Source of the DNA: Marivirga harenae
GTDB taxonomy: Bacteria; Bacteroidota; Bacteroidia; Cytophagales; Cyclobacteriaceae
Direction of reading: 5' to 3'
DNA: 64,000 nucleotides
NCBI RefSeq assembly: GCF_030534335.1
Contig: NZ_CP130565.1
Location: 2,873,501-2,937,500 of the forward strand
Shown: positions 46,349 through 55,746 of the stretch, piece by piece
Layout: each line of letters starts with the position of its first letter
How positions within the stretch are numbered: position 1 is the stretch's first letter
Program-made: the position numbers and the translations under genes
Notes under the pieces: generated by a model
Databases searched by the model: none
The model's input: only the letters and a program-made list of their open reading frames with translations
What the model was told of the DNA's origin: nothing

Positions 46349-47443
46349 TCATCTCGTCATTTCTACTATTTTGGTCCCCTCCATGCCTGCATTTCTAATT
46401 GCAACCTGTCGGGCTAGTTTTTGAGCCAATTCTTTAAAAGCATCGGCTGATGGCCCATCTTTCATTGCAGTTGGATAGCCTGAGTCTCCACTTTCACGTA
46501 TTGATTGCACCAATGGCATCTGACCTAAAAAAGGAATTTTATATTCTTCACTCATCTTGTAGCCACCCCCTTCTCCAAATATAAAGTATTTATTATCTGG
46601 AAGTTCTGCAGGTGTAAAATAAGCCATATTTTCAACTAGCCCTAAAATAGGTACATTTATCTGAGGTTGCTTGAACATTCCAATTGCTTTTTTGGCATCT
46701 GCTAAAGCTACTTTTTGAGGTGTGGTCACTACAACTGCACCTGTTACTGGAATAGTCTGAACCAGGGTTAAATGTATGTCACTTGTTCCTGGAGGTAAAT
46801 CAATTAACAAATAGTCCAACTCACCCCAGTCCGTGTCGCCAATAAATTGCTTTAATGCTGAACTTGCCATTGGCCCTCTCCAAACCACTGCATTATCTGG
46901 CGGAGTTAAAAATCCAATTGAAATAAGTTTTATGCCATACTGCTCAATTGGAACAATTATATTTTTGCCGTCTACTTGCCTAACTTCAGGCTGTTCTGCC
47001 TCGCAATTAAACATTGTTGGGATTGATGGGCCAAAAATATCGGCATCGATTAAACCTACTTTTGCACCTTCTTGAGCTAAAGAAACGGCCAAATTTGCTG
47101 TTACAGTTGATTTTCCGACCCCACCTTTACCTGATCCAATAGCGATGATATTTTTCACGTTTGGTAATAAGGGAGCACTGCTTCTAGTAGAAGTAACGTC
47201 AGAAGTCATATTCGGAAACACTTGTAAATCAGCATTCACAAGTTTGTGGATTGCATTGATACAATCATTTTTTATTACTTCTTTTAATGGACAGGCAGGT
47301 GTAGTTAACACTACCGTAAAATAAACGGCATTTCCATCAATGCTAACATCTTTGATCATATTAAGAGTCACCAAATCTTTCTTAAAATCTGGATCATCCA
47401 CTGTGCTTAGTGCTTTAATAATGCTATCTTTAGTAACAGCCAT
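46349..47443 (-). CDS. Mrp/NBP35-type Fe-S carrier ATPase
   Basis: The 364-residue product has an N-terminal MIP18/DUF59 domain (about 1-80, STVDDPDFKKDLVTLNMI) and a deviant Walker A GKGGVGKS (105-112) with DADIFGPSIP, followed by WRGPM, LLIDLPPGTSD and GLVENMAYF. This is the ApbC/Mrp family of P-loop proteins that bind and transfer Fe-S clusters. The gene is first in a pair with the NifU-like gene and diverges from dnaG. Some relatives carry a CxxC near the C-terminus; none is visible in the last 100 residues here. Confidence 0.9.
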   Translation of the reverse strand: MAVTKDSIIKALSTVDDPDFKKDLVTLNMIKDVSIDGNAVYFTVVLTTPACPLKEVIKNDCINAIHKLVNADLQVFPNMTSDVTSTRSSAPLLPNVKNIIAIGSGKGGVGKSTVTANLAVSLAQEGAKVGLIDADIFGPSIPTMFNCEAEQPEVRQVDGKNIIVPIEQYGIKLISIGFLTPPDNAVVWRGPMASSALKQFIGDTDWGELDYLLIDLPPGTSDIHLTLVQTIPVTGAVVVTTPQKVALADAKKAIGMFKQPQINVPILGLVENMAYFTPAELPDNKYFIFGEGGGYKMSEEYKIPFLGQMPLVQSIRESGDSGYPTAMKDGPSADAFKELAQKLARQVAIRNAGMEGTKIVEMTR

Positions 47444-47580
47444 ATATATCTTTTGTAATTAAAAAATCTTACTTTTACTTTGAATTTGATGCAAGTTAAA
47501 CTTTATCAATTTAGCTAACAATTCATTAAGGAAATTAGTTGGAATTAGTTTAAATAAACACTAAAAAATATTAAAAATCA

Positions 47581-49503
47581 GTGGGTTTAAGTCCGAAAAC
47601 GATACAAGATGTTCAAGACAGAGCAGAAATAGAGGAGGTAGTTGGCGATTATGTACCGCTTAAAAAGAAGGGACAAAATCTGTGGGCTTGCTGTCCCTTT
47701 CACGAGGAGAAAACCCCTTCATTTTCTGTTGCTCCAAACAAAGGAATATATAAATGCTTTGGGTGCGGTAAAGCAGGAGATTCTATACAGTTTATAATGG
47801 AGTTGGAAGGCCTTAATTTCCCTGAAGCCATTCGGCAATTGGCTGATAAATATTCCATAGAGATTGAGGAGACAGAATCTTCACCTGAGCAGGAAGAAGC
47901 ATTTAATGAAAGAGAGAGCTTATATATTGTTTTAAATTTTGCTTCAGAATATTTTAAGGATTTATTGCATAATCACCCAGATGGTAAATCTATAGGTTTA
48001 AGCTACTTCAAAGAACGTGGATTTTCCAATGCAACAATTGACAAGTTTGATTTAGGCTTCACTTTAGATCAATGGGATGGTCTAATAAAAGCAGCCCAAA
48101 AAGCAGGGCACAGTGAAGAGATTTTGGAAAAAGCAGGTTTGATTATTAAAAAAGAAGACAAGACCTACGATAGATTCCGTAACCGTGTAATCTTCCCTAT
48201 TCATTCCATTTCTGGAAAACCCATTGCTTTTGGGGCCAGAATACTAATAAATGATAAAAAGCAACCGAAGTATATCAATTCCCCGGAAACGGATGTATAT
48301 CACAAAAGTGAGGTGTTGTATGGAATTTCCCAAGCGAAAAAAAGCATAAGAGATGAAGAAAATTGCTATTTAGTAGAAGGATATACTGATGTAATCTCGC
48401 TACATCAATCGGGTGTTGAAAATGTTGTAGCGTCTTCTGGAACATCATTAACCACTCAGCAAATAAAGCTCATTGGAAGATATGCCCAAAATGTGACGGT
48501 CTTATTTGATGGTGATGCGGCAGGATTAAAAGCTGCTATGCGTGGGATTGATTTAATTTTGGAGGGTGGGCTGAATGTTAAAGTTGTCATTTTTCCTGAT
48601 GGTGAAGACCCGGACAGTTATTCCCAAAAAATGGGGGATGAGGCCTTTAAAGCTTTCCTAGATCAAAATGCAAAGGATTTCATCCGCTTTAAATCCGATT
48701 TGTTGTTAGAAGAGACAAAGAAGGATCCAATTAGAAAAGCAGAGACTATTCAAGATATTGTGCGCTCTATCTCTAAGATTCCCGACCCTGTAAAGAGAGC
48801 AATTTATATTAAAGAATGTAGCGATATACTCGAAATAGATGAGGGTATTTTAATTGCTGAGCAAAATAAAGTAATTCTTCGTGACAAACAGAGCAAGGGG
48901 GATATCACCAAGCGCCAAGCAAACTATTTGAGCGAAAGCTTTAATCAGGCGCCCGAACAAATACAAAAGCAATATAGTCCTTTTGAAGTAGCTGCGCTGC
49001 AAGAAAAGGAAAGTATTCGTTTGTTATTAACCTATGCTGAGTTACCATTAGGAGAAGATAAATTAGTAATCGATTATTTGCTTCAAGAACTGGCTGACAC
49101 TGAGTTCATTCATCCTGTTTATGCTGAAATACTAAAGGATTTTGTAGCCCATTTAAAGGAAGGGGTGGTTTTAAACGAGTCTCACTTTATTAAGAACGGT
49201 TCAGAAGCAGTAAGGAAAGTGATTTTCTCTCTTTACACTGATAGATATGAACTGAGTGAAAACTGGGAGAAAAAGTTTGAAATATTCACTTCCCATGAAC
49301 GTCATATACTAAATGACTCTATCTATACTCATGTATTGCGATTGAAACATAGATCGATACTGCACTTGATGGAAAAAAATACCGAAGAATTGAAAAATAT
49401 TGAATCTCAAGACGATGAGCATGTTATTCTGCAATATTTAATGCAACTTAATCAAGCAAAAATGGAGATTGGTAACCTATTAGGTATGGTGGTTGTGAAA
49501 TAA
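47581..49503 (+). CDS. dnaG: DNA primase
   Basis: The product synthesises RNA primers at the replication fork. The 640 residues have the CHC2-type zinc-binding domain (Cys38, His41, Cys59, Cys62 in CPFH and CFGC), the RNA-polymerase domain with ERGF and FRNRVIFPI, and the TOPRIM core (EGYTDVISLHQSG, then FDGDAAGLKAA). The C-terminal helicase-binding region (about 450-640) is divergent, as is common. The frame opens with GTG at 47581, and the resulting N-terminus (MGLSPKTIQDV) is normal for DnaG, so GTG is the likely start. It diverges from mrp. Confidence 0.93.
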   Translation: MGLSPKTIQDVQDRAEIEEVVGDYVPLKKKGQNLWACCPFHEEKTPSFSVAPNKGIYKCFGCGKAGDSIQFIMELEGLNFPEAIRQLADKYSIEIEETESSPEQEEAFNERESLYIVLNFASEYFKDLLHNHPDGKSIGLSYFKERGFSNATIDKFDLGFTLDQWDGLIKAAQKAGHSEEILEKAGLIIKKEDKTYDRFRNRVIFPIHSISGKPIAFGARILINDKKQPKYINSPETDVYHKSEVLYGISQAKKSIRDEENCYLVEGYTDVISLHQSGVENVVASSGTSLTTQQIKLIGRYAQNVTVLFDGDAAGLKAAMRGIDLILEGGLNVKVVIFPDGEDPDSYSQKMGDEAFKAFLDQNAKDFIRFKSDLLLEETKKDPIRKAETIQDIVRSISKIPDPVKRAIYIKECSDILEIDEGILIAEQNKVILRDKQSKGDITKRQANYLSESFNQAPEQIQKQYSPFEVAALQEKESIRLLLTYAELPLGEDKLVIDYLLQELADTEFIHPVYAEILKDFVAHLKEGVVLNESHFIKNGSEAVRKVIFSLYTDRYELSENWEKKFEIFTSHERHILNDSIYTHVLRLKHRSILHLMEKNTEELKNIESQDDEHVILQYLMQLNQAKMEIGNLLGMVVVK

Positions 49504-49535
49504 TATTCAAACACTTGCAGAACGCATTCGTTTAA

Positions 49536-49572
49536 TTTTTGTCGGGTAATCATGAAATAATGGCTACCTTTG
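49536..49572 (+). promoter_or_regulatory. Promoter of ribBA
   Basis: TTTTTG (49536-49541) and an exact TANNTTTG element (TACCTTTG, 49565-49572) are 23 nt apart, a good Bacteroidota-type promoter. The leader to the ribBA ATG is about 18 nt, too short for an FMN riboswitch. Confidence 0.65.
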
Positions 49573-49596
49573 TGATTTATTATTTTTCAAAGATTT

Positions 49597-50820
49597 ATGT
49601 CATCAGAAAGAATCCATTTAGATACTATAGAATCGGCTATTGAAGCGATCAAAAACGGGGAAATTATCATTGTTGTAGATGATGAAGATAGAGAAAATGA
49701 AGGTGATTTCATTTGTGCAGCTGAAAAGGTAACCCCTGAAATTATTAATTTTATGTCCAAACACGGAAGAGGATTGATTTGTGCGTCACTTCCGGAAGAT
49801 AGATGTAATGAGCTTGGATTAGAATTGATGGTAGGCAAAAATACTGCGCAATTCGAAACTCCTTTTACAGTTTCAGTTGATTTGATTGGACAGGGAACAA
49901 CTACTGGGATTTCAGCTAGCGATCGTTCTAAAACAATCCAGGCCTTAGTAAATCCAGATACAAAACCAGAAGTACTAGGTAAACCAGGCCATATTTTTCC
50001 GCTCAAAGCACGACAAGGTGGGGTATTAAGAAGAACTGGTCATACTGAAGCGGCAGTCGATTTTTCTAGATTGGCAGGGCTAATCCCAGGTGGAGTTTTG
50101 GTGGAAATAATGAACGAAGATGGGACCATGGCTCGCTTACCCGATTTGAGAGTGGTAGCTGATAAATTTAACTTGAAGTTAGTTGCTATTAAAGATTTAA
50201 TCGAATATAGGTTAGATAATGAGTCATTGGTTGAGGAAAAGGTAGACGTTGAAATGCCGACTGATTTTGGTGATTTCAAATTAATAGCCTTTGAACAAAC
50301 CACTACTAAAGATAACCATTTGGCTTTAGTAAAGGGAGAATGGGAAGAAGATGAGCCTGTTTTGGTCCGCGTACACTCTTCTTGTTTAACAGGTGATATT
50401 TTTGGCTCTTGTAGGTGTGATTGTGGCCCACAGCTACATCAGGCGATGGAGATGATTGAGAAGGAAGGAAAAGGAGTTATTGTGTATATGAATCAAGAGG
50501 GAAGAGGAATTGGTTTGATGAATAAATTAAAAGCCTATAAACTACAAGAACAGGGCATGGATACAGTAGAGGCTAATGTGGCTTTAGGTTTTAAGATGGA
50601 TGAAAGAGATTACGGGGTCGGTGCCCAGATATTACGGAAATTAGGTGTTAGAAAAATCAGATTAGTTTCAAATAATCCAACAAAAAGAGCTGGCTTGCTT
50701 GGTTATGGCTTGGAAATTGTGGAGAATGTTGCTTTAGAGATTCCACCAAATAAACACAATGAAAACTATTTACGAACCAAGCGAGACAAAATGGGACATA
50801 GCATTCTTAAAAACAGTTAA
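49597..50820 (+). CDS. ribBA: Bifunctional 3,4-dihydroxy-2-butanone-4-phosphate synthase / GTP cyclohydrolase II
   Basis: The product makes both early riboflavin precursors. In the 407 residues, the N-terminal RibB domain (1 to about 200) shows [43 protein letters not shown] and the [11 protein letters not shown] end. The C-terminal RibA domain has the zinc ligands Cys263, Cys274 and Cys276 in [16 protein letters not shown] and [11 protein letters not shown]. Both active sites look intact. A clear promoter lies upstream, and the next gene starts 1 nt after the stop, so they may be co-transcribed. Confidence 0.95.
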   Translation: MSSERIHLDTIESAIEAIKNGEIIIVVDDEDRENEGDFICAAEKVTPEIINFMSKHGRGLICASLPEDRCNELGLELMVGKNTAQFETPFTVSVDLIGQGTTTGISASDRSKTIQALVNPDTKPEVLGKPGHIFPLKARQGGVLRRTGHTEAAVDFSRLAGLIPGGVLVEIMNEDGTMARLPDLRVVADKFNLKLVAIKDLIEYRLDNESLVEEKVDVEMPTDFGDFKLIAFEQTTTKDNHLALVKGEWEEDEPVLVRVHSSCLTGDIFGSCRCDCGPQLHQAMEMIEKEGKGVIVYMNQEGRGIGLMNKLKAYKLQEQGMDTVEANVALGFKMDERDYGVGAQILRKLGVRKIRLVSNNPTKRAGLLGYGLEIVENVALEIPPNKHNENYLRTKRDKMGHSILKNS

Positions 50821-50821
50821 T

Positions 50822-51451
50822 GTGAAGGTTGTTGTTTTTTGTACTATATCATTATTCCTCTTTTCCTCGACATCCTTAAGTCAAAATTTACCGCAAGAAA
50901 TGTGGCATCCAGGCTTTATTGTTTTGGATTCTGAGGATACGTTACAAGGAAAAATACAATATGATTTTGAATCAAATTTAGTACAATATACTACAAGTAA
51001 GACCGTCAAAACTTTTACATCTCAGAAAATTCTTTTCTTTAAAATTCATTGCCAGTTCTTTAAACGTGTGCGATTGATTTATTCCATTCCTTATGAATTG
51101 AAGGGTAGGGTAAAGACGCCTGTTTTCTTTGAGATTTTAGAAGAGGGAAAAATCACCTTGATGGCCAGAGAGTATGTAACCATAGAGAATAATAATAGGT
51201 TTGGTAATCCAATGTATAGGACGAGAGGAGGGTTTGGAAGAAGAGAAATATTAACCTATGATTATTTTTTGTTAACAGATGATGGTGAAATTCATAAATT
51301 CTCTGAAAAGAAAAAGGACCTGATGCCATTTTTTGGAAAACTGGAGCCGCAGATGAAAGACTATATAAAGGACAAACGATTGAAGGTAGATAGGCAAGGT
51401 GACTTGGTTATTATTATGAATTATTATAACGAATTAGTTTCATCGAGATAA
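50822..51451 (+). CDS. Exported protein of unknown function
   Basis: The product has about 209 residues and a signal peptide (MKVVVFCTISLFLFSSTSLSQ). The mature part is beta-rich (WHPGFIVLDSEDTLQGKIQYDF, SIPYELKGRVKTPVFFEILEEGKITLMARE), resembling a family of uncharacterised Bacteroidota envelope proteins I cannot name. I place the start at the GTG at 50822, directly after the ribBA stop. An in-frame ATG at 50759 lies inside ribBA and would put about 21 polar residues before the signal peptide. surE follows after 13 nt. Confidence 0.7.
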   Translation: MKVVVFCTISLFLFSSTSLSQNLPQEMWHPGFIVLDSEDTLQGKIQYDFESNLVQYTTSKTVKTFTSQKILFFKIHCQFFKRVRLIYSIPYELKGRVKTPVFFEILEEGKITLMAREYVTIENNNRFGNPMYRTRGGFGRREILTYDYFLLTDDGEIHKFSEKKKDLMPFFGKLEPQMKDYIKDKRLKVDRQGDLVIIMNYYNELVSSR

Positions 51452-51464
51452 TCGATAATTTATT

Positions 51465-52247
51465 ATGGAGAAACCATTGATTTTAGTAAGTAATGATGAC
51501 GGAGTAACGAGTAAAGGTATTCGTCATTTAGTGGAGTGCATGAAGGAGTTGGGGGAAGTTGTTGTTGTAGCTCCTAACAGCCCGCAGTCAGGTATGGGAC
51601 ATGCGATTACAATTGGAAACACTTTAAGATTAGATAGAACTGATATTTTTGGGGATGATATTTTAGCCTATGAGTCTTCCGGTACTCCAGCCGATTGTGT
51701 AAAACTAGCGAAACATCATGTTTTGAAAGATCGAACACCAGATTTAATTGTTAGTGGAATTAATCATGGCAGTAACACATCAATTAGTGTACTCTATTCT
51801 GGAACTATGTCGGCAGCTATTGAAGGGGCCATTGAAGGCTGTCCTTCAATCGGTTTTTCCTTGTGTGATTATGCACAGGATGCGGAATTTGAGCACGCTC
51901 TTGAATATGTTAAAGCGATTGCGAAACAAGTTCTAGCGACCGGCTTGCCTAAATACACCACTTTAAATGTGAATTTTCCACCCAAGCGAAATCAGAAAAT
52001 TCAGGGAATAAAAATTTGTCGTCAAGCAAGAGCGAAATGGGAAGAGGAGTTCGACCAGAGGTTCGATCCTAATGGCAGAAGGTATTTTTGGATGGCAGGG
52101 AATTTTGTGAACTTTGACAAAGGAGAAGATAATGACGAATGGGCTATTGCTAATAATTTTGTTTCTGTAGTCCCTTGTCAATTTGATTTGACTGCACATC
52201 ATACCATTAGTATGTTAAATGATGAATGGGATATTGAAATTGATTAG
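51465..52247 (+). CDS. surE: 5'/3'-nucleotidase SurE
   Basis: The product dephosphorylates 5'- and 3'-nucleoside monophosphates and acts in survival and stress. The 260 residues start ILVSNDDGVTSKGI with the metal-binding Asp pair (Asp11, Asp12), then VVAPNSPQSGMGHAIT with the active-site Ser, SSGTPADCVKLA, VSGINHGSNTS with the metal-binding Asn, and YSGTMSAAIEG. The C-terminal part (NVNFPPKRNQKIQGIKICRQ) is typical. It follows the unknown exported gene by 13 nt and precedes xseB. Confidence 0.93.
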   Translation: MEKPLILVSNDDGVTSKGIRHLVECMKELGEVVVVAPNSPQSGMGHAITIGNTLRLDRTDIFGDDILAYESSGTPADCVKLAKHHVLKDRTPDLIVSGINHGSNTSISVLYSGTMSAAIEGAIEGCPSIGFSLCDYAQDAEFEHALEYVKAIAKQVLATGLPKYTTLNVNFPPKRNQKIQGIKICRQARAKWEEEFDQRFDPNGRRYFWMAGNFVNFDKGEDNDEWAIANNFVSVVPCQFDLTAHHTISMLNDEWDIEID

Positions 52248-52352
52248 AAAGGGTTGATTGTGATGTTTATAATGAAGCGTTAGGTTAGTCATCAGCTAAC
52301 TAGCTGTCAAATTTGAGATTATATTTACTGTTAATTTAGATTCTACATTGTC

Positions 52353-52556
52353 ATGGCGAAAAGCAAAAAATTGGGATATGAAGAATCCCTCCAAAAACTA
52401 GAGGATATTTTGAAGAAAGTGGAGAATGAAGAAATTCCAATTGACCAGTTGACTGAATTAGTCAAGGAATCAATGAATTTGTTAAAGAATTGTAAATCTA
52501 TGCTTAAAGGAGCTGAAAAGGAAGTTGACATTGCCTTTAGCGATTTAGAAGAGTAG
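52353..52556 (+). CDS. xseB: Exodeoxyribonuclease VII small subunit
   Basis: The 67-residue product is a helical hairpin with the XseB signature (YEESLQKLEDILKKVENEEIPIDQL and a second helix LLKNCKSMLKGAEKEVD). It is the small subunit of the nuclease that degrades single-stranded DNA. Its usual partner xseA is not adjacent; surE lies 105 nt upstream. The gene converges closely (9 nt) with the TPR lipoprotein gene. Confidence 0.88.
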   Translation: MAKSKKLGYEESLQKLEDILKKVENEEIPIDQLTELVKESMNLLKNCKSMLKGAEKEVDIAFSDLEE

Positions 52557-52565
52557 CGCTTTATC

Positions 52566-53372
52566 CTAGAGATTGACTAGATTGCAATATTTCATTAGAT
52601 ATTCTTTTGCCTTTGACTTGTTGTATTTCGCCATTTCTTCGTAATCCTTACAGGCATTCTGAGTTTGTTGAATACTTGAGTAGCATTCTCCTCTTTTTAA
52701 ATAAATGTTTTCGTTCTCTAAGCCAAGGTCAAGTGCTTTGGAAAAGTCATGTATTGCACCGTCATAGTTGTTCATGTACTGATAGATCATTCCTCTGTTA
52801 AAGTAGGCGTTTTTAAGTAGTTTTTTATTTCGTATTAAATTATTGAAGTCTGATAAAGCGAATAAAGTATTGGCTTGAATGGCATAAAGGACACCTCTAT
52901 TGTATCTAGCTTTATAATGATCCGGGTTCATCTCCAATAACTCAGTAAATGCTTTTTGTGCCTTGCCGTAAATCGAGTCTTTCATTAAGCTGAGCCCACC
53001 GTAATAAAGTGCATCTTCATTTTTCTCATCGTAGTAAAGTGCATTTTTAAAATCTATCACTGCACTTTTGTAATTTTCACTTTTGAAATATGACCTTCCT
53101 CTTCCTAAGTAGGCAATGGTTAAATCTCTTTGGTAGTAAATGCTTTTATCATATTTCTCAATCGCTTTTTCATATAGTCCCATCTCCTCATAACATCTCC
53201 CAGCATTATAAAGCATCATTTCATTTCGTGGATCAAGTTCCAGCACTTCTTCAAAATGTGTTATGGCAAGCTCATAATTACCTTCTTCAAATAATTGGCT
53301 ACCTAATTCTTTGTGATCAGTGCAAGCTGTGAAAATGAATATGACTATACTTATGATGAATAAATTTTTCAT
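52566..53372 (-). CDS. TPR-repeat lipoprotein
   Basis: The 268-residue product has a lipoprotein signal (MKNLFIISIVIFIFTAC, Cys17). Most of the rest is six or seven tetratricopeptide repeats (YELAITHFEEVLELDPRNEMMLYNAGRC, KSAVIDFKNALYYDEKNEDALYYGGL, DGAIHDFSKALDLG). It probably acts as a protein-interaction scaffold in the envelope. No enzymatic domain is visible. It is divergent from murB and has no obvious operon partner. Confidence 0.85.
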   Translation of the reverse strand: MKNLFIISIVIFIFTACTDHKELGSQLFEEGNYELAITHFEEVLELDPRNEMMLYNAGRCYEEMGLYEKAIEKYDKSIYYQRDLTIAYLGRGRSYFKSENYKSAVIDFKNALYYDEKNEDALYYGGLSLMKDSIYGKAQKAFTELLEMNPDHYKARYNRGVLYAIQANTLFALSDFNNLIRNKKLLKNAYFNRGMIYQYMNNYDGAIHDFSKALDLGLENENIYLKRGECYSSIQQTQNACKDYEEMAKYNKSKAKEYLMKYCNLVNL

Positions 53373-53486
53373 TGTAATTTTATCGCTTAGATCACTAAAC
53401 TAATAAAATAGTATTTAATTAAAAAATTGTACATTTAATTTATATTATTTGATACATTTAGATTAATACCGTCCACACATAGCAGT

Positions 53487-54512
53487 ATGTTGAAATTTTT
53501 AAAAGCGCAATCATTAAAGGCTTACAACACTTTTGGATTTAATATTAAAGCAGATTTATTTATTAAAATAAATACAACTGAAGAATTTCAAGAACTGCTA
53601 AAGTGTAAGGAGTGGCGAGATAATAAGCATCTTATTTTGGGGGGTGGGAGTAACGTCCTGATAGTCGAAGATTTTCATGGTTTGGTAATTCTGAATTGTA
53701 TTACTGGTATTGAAATTCTAGAAGAAGAGGATCAATCAGTTGTTGTGAAATGTGGTGGAGGCGAGAATTGGCATGAATTTGTACTTTATACACTGAAGAA
53801 GAACTGGGGAGGATTAGAAAATTTGTCATTAATACCGGGCACAGTGGGAGCAGCACCCATGCAGAATATTGGTGCTTATGGAGTTGAAATAAAGGATGCA
53901 TTTCATTCACTGGAGGCAGTTAATCTTCAAACTGCTGAGATAGAAGTTTTTACTGCTGCTGATTGTGATTTTGGATATCGGGAAAGCGTGTTTAAGCATA
54001 AGTATAGAGGACAGTATTTTATAAGTTCCGTTAGTTTTAAATTGGATAGATACGGTTTTCACAGATTGCAAATGTCCTATGGAATTATTCAAGATGTTTT
54101 GAAAGAGAAAGGTATCAAAAGTCCTTCCATTCAGGATGTAAGTGAATCAGTGATCGAAATAAGACAGTCAAAACTCCCAGATCCTGCTAAGATTGGTAAT
54201 TCGGGTAGCTTTTTTAAAAATCCTGTTATTAATTCCCAACAGTTTAATAAATTAATTGAAAAATTCCCTGAATTGCCTTCCTATGGATTGGATAATGGTC
54301 AAATTAAATTAGCAGCCGGCTGGCTAATTGAAAAAGCAGGATGGAAAGGTTATAGTGAAAATGGGGTAGGAGTGCACCAAAAGCAAGCTTTGGTACTAGT
54401 GAATTATGGTAATGGAACAGGAAAAGATATTATGAATTTGGCCAAAAAAATTCAGGACTCAGTTCAAAACAAATTTGGTGTTGAACTGAGTCCTGAGGTG
54501 AATTTTGTTTAA
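53487..54512 (+). CDS. murB: UDP-N-acetylenolpyruvoylglucosamine reductase
   Basis: This FAD enzyme makes UDP-N-acetylmuramate with NADPH in peptidoglycan synthesis. The 341 residues have the FAD site (HLILGGGSNVLI), LSLIPGTVGAAPMQNIGAYGVEI, the type I motif GYRESVFK, the catalytic-Ser region IGNSGSFFKNP and the catalytic Glu in ELSPEVNFV at the end. Type I spacing and length are normal. The last 60 nt contain a perfect 16-bp inverted repeat that acts, on the opposite strand, as a terminator for the convergent lipoprotein gene. Confidence 0.94.
   Translation: MLKFLKAQSLKAYNTFGFNIKADLFIKINTTEEFQELLKCKEWRDNKHLILGGGSNVLIVEDFHGLVILNCITGIEILEEEDQSVVVKCGGGENWHEFVLYTLKKNWGGLENLSLIPGTVGAAPMQNIGAYGVEIKDAFHSLEAVNLQTAEIEVFTAADCDFGYRESVFKHKYRGQYFISSVSFKLDRYGFHRLQMSYGIIQDVLKEKGIKSPSIQDVSESVIEIRQSKLPDPAKIGNSGSFFKNPVINSQQFNKLIEKFPELPSYGLDNGQIKLAAGWLIEKAGWKGYSENGVGVHQKQALVLVNYGNGTGKDIMNLAKKIQDSVQNKFGVELSPEVNFV
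54444..54496 (-). terminator. Strong intrinsic terminator lying antisense inside the 3' end of murB
   Basis: Perfect 16-bp arms at 54452-54467 and 54481-54496 enclose a 13-nt loop. On the minus strand the hairpin is followed by one A and seven T residues (complement of 54450-54444), a textbook terminator 44 nt beyond the lipocalin-like gene's stop. On the plus strand no immediate U-run follows. Confidence 0.85.
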
Positions 54513-54539
54513 GTATTTGAAATTATACTAAAGTGCTAT

Positions 54540-55010
54540 TTATTTCACTAAGATTACTTCACCTTCAAGGATAAACTCTTCTTGAACTTCCACACCAAAA
54601 AATGCTGCTAAAGCTGTGATATCTTGTTCGTATTTGATTTTCAGTTGACTATCCGAGGATGATAGAATTTCGTATTCGTAACTTTCTCCACTATCACTAT
54701 TGAATGTGATGATGCTACCTTCAGCGTTCAAAGACCAAGTTCCTTTATCTTCATCAGCAGTACCTTCATTTGATGTAAAGGTATTATCTTCTCGGAAGAC
54801 CAACGTCTGACCTTGTCCCTCAAACTGCGGTGCTAAATCATTATCAGTATACGGTTGACCATCTACTAAAAATGTTATTTCCACCTCTGTGGAGGTCCAT
54901 AATCCAATTAAGTCCGCTGTGTTAGACAAATTTTCGTCATCTTCTTTGTTACATCCTTGAAGGATAAACAATCCAATAAATAATACTACTAGTAATTTGA
55001 AATTTTTCAT
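54540..55010 (-). CDS. Lipocalin-like lipoprotein
   Basis: The 156-residue product has a lipoprotein signal (MKNFKLLVVLFIGLFILQGC). After an acidic linker the sequence runs DLIGLWTSTEVEITF, then LVFREDNTFTSNE, KGTWSLNAEGSIITF and YEILSSSDSQLKIKYE, the alternating strand pattern of Bacteroidota lipocalin-like domains. The start at 55010 gives a clean signal; an in-frame ATG at 55034 adds eight residues. The ligand is unknown. Its terminator is located within the convergent murB gene. Confidence 0.75.
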   Translation of the reverse strand: MKNFKLLVVLFIGLFILQGCNKEDDENLSNTADLIGLWTSTEVEITFLVDGQPYTDNDLAPQFEGQGQTLVFREDNTFTSNEGTADEDKGTWSLNAEGSIITFNSDSGESYEYEILSSSDSQLKIKYEQDITALAAFFGVEVQEEFILEGEVILVK

Positions 55011-55106
55011 TTTTAATATTTTGTTTAAGAACAAAAGTAAGTATATTCTCTTAAGAAAATAACTTTCACAAAGAATAGGTATGGAATATTTAAAATTTAT
55101 GATTTT

Positions 55107-55589
55107 TTAAATCATATGTGTTACATTCTCCAAGTTACCCTGATACTTCGCCACTTCTACTCCGAATTTTTCCAGAAAGTCTAATCCCTCATCTCGATCC
55201 AAACCTTTGTATTCAGCATAGGAATTAAGAAAAATCACTTTTGTAATACCCATGCTATAGATAATTCGTGCGCATGCCAAGCAAGGAGAAAGGGTCACGT
55301 AAAGTGTTGAGTTCTCCACAGAGGCATTATTTTTAACTGCATACATAATAGCATTTTGTTCAGCGTGAATGGCCAACATGCAGCTTCCTTTAGAATCTAG
55401 TCCGCAGCCCTTTCCCGGGAATTCTTCATCACAATTATGTGTGCCGGCTGGAGGGCCATTATATCCAATGGAGATAATTCTAGTTTCTTTGGTTAGGACA
55501 GCTCCAACATGCCTTTTGATACAATGAGAACGTTTGGCCAAGTTTACGGCTAACTCCATGAAAATATCGTCAAATTGTGGTTTTTCCAT
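55107..55589 (-). CDS. dCMP/CMP deaminase family protein (ComEB-like)
   Basis: The 160-residue product is a zinc-dependent cytidine/deoxycytidylate deaminase. The zinc ligands and catalytic Glu are visible in HAEQNAIM and in SPCLACARIIY (two Cys). A further Cys/His-containing loop (THNCDEEFPGKGCGL) is typical of dCMP deaminases, which supply dUMP for thymidylate synthesis. I start at the ATG at 55589 (MEKPQFDDIFMELAV); the frame extends upstream without homology. It diverges from the DUF2911 gene. Confidence 0.87.
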   Translation of the reverse strand: MEKPQFDDIFMELAVNLAKRSHCIKRHVGAVLTKETRIISIGYNGPPAGTHNCDEEFPGKGCGLDSKGSCMLAIHAEQNAIMYAVKNNASVENSTLYVTLSPCLACARIIYSMGITKVIFLNSYAEYKGLDRDEGLDFLEKFGVEVAKYQGNLENVTHMI

Positions 55590-55702
55590 GAAACAAATAT
55601 AATGGAATATAGTGCGATGATTAATAAAATTGTAAATTGCTTTCAAATAAAAACAGCTAATAGTTATTAATCCTGTCTAACAACCGAAATGAATAGAACG
55701 TA

Positions 55703-55738
55703 TTTTTGAAGGTTGTTTAATTAGGTTTTTTAACTTTG
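55703..55738 (+). promoter_or_regulatory. Promoter of the DUF2911 gene
   Basis: TTTTTG (55703-55708) and an exact TANNTTTG element (TAACTTTG, 55731-55738) have 22-nt spacing. Transcription should begin near 55745, immediately before a GC-rich palindrome. Confidence 0.65.
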
Positions 55739-55746
55739 ACTATTCT

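Noticed and set aside
49504-49596. FMN riboswitch before ribBA
   Set aside because: The 93-nt spacer is mostly promoter, and the leader would be about 18 nt with no RFN-like conserved segments.
50759-50821. ATG at 50759 as the start of the gene after ribBA
   Set aside because: It lies inside ribBA and places polar residues before a good signal peptide; the GTG at 50822 fits better.
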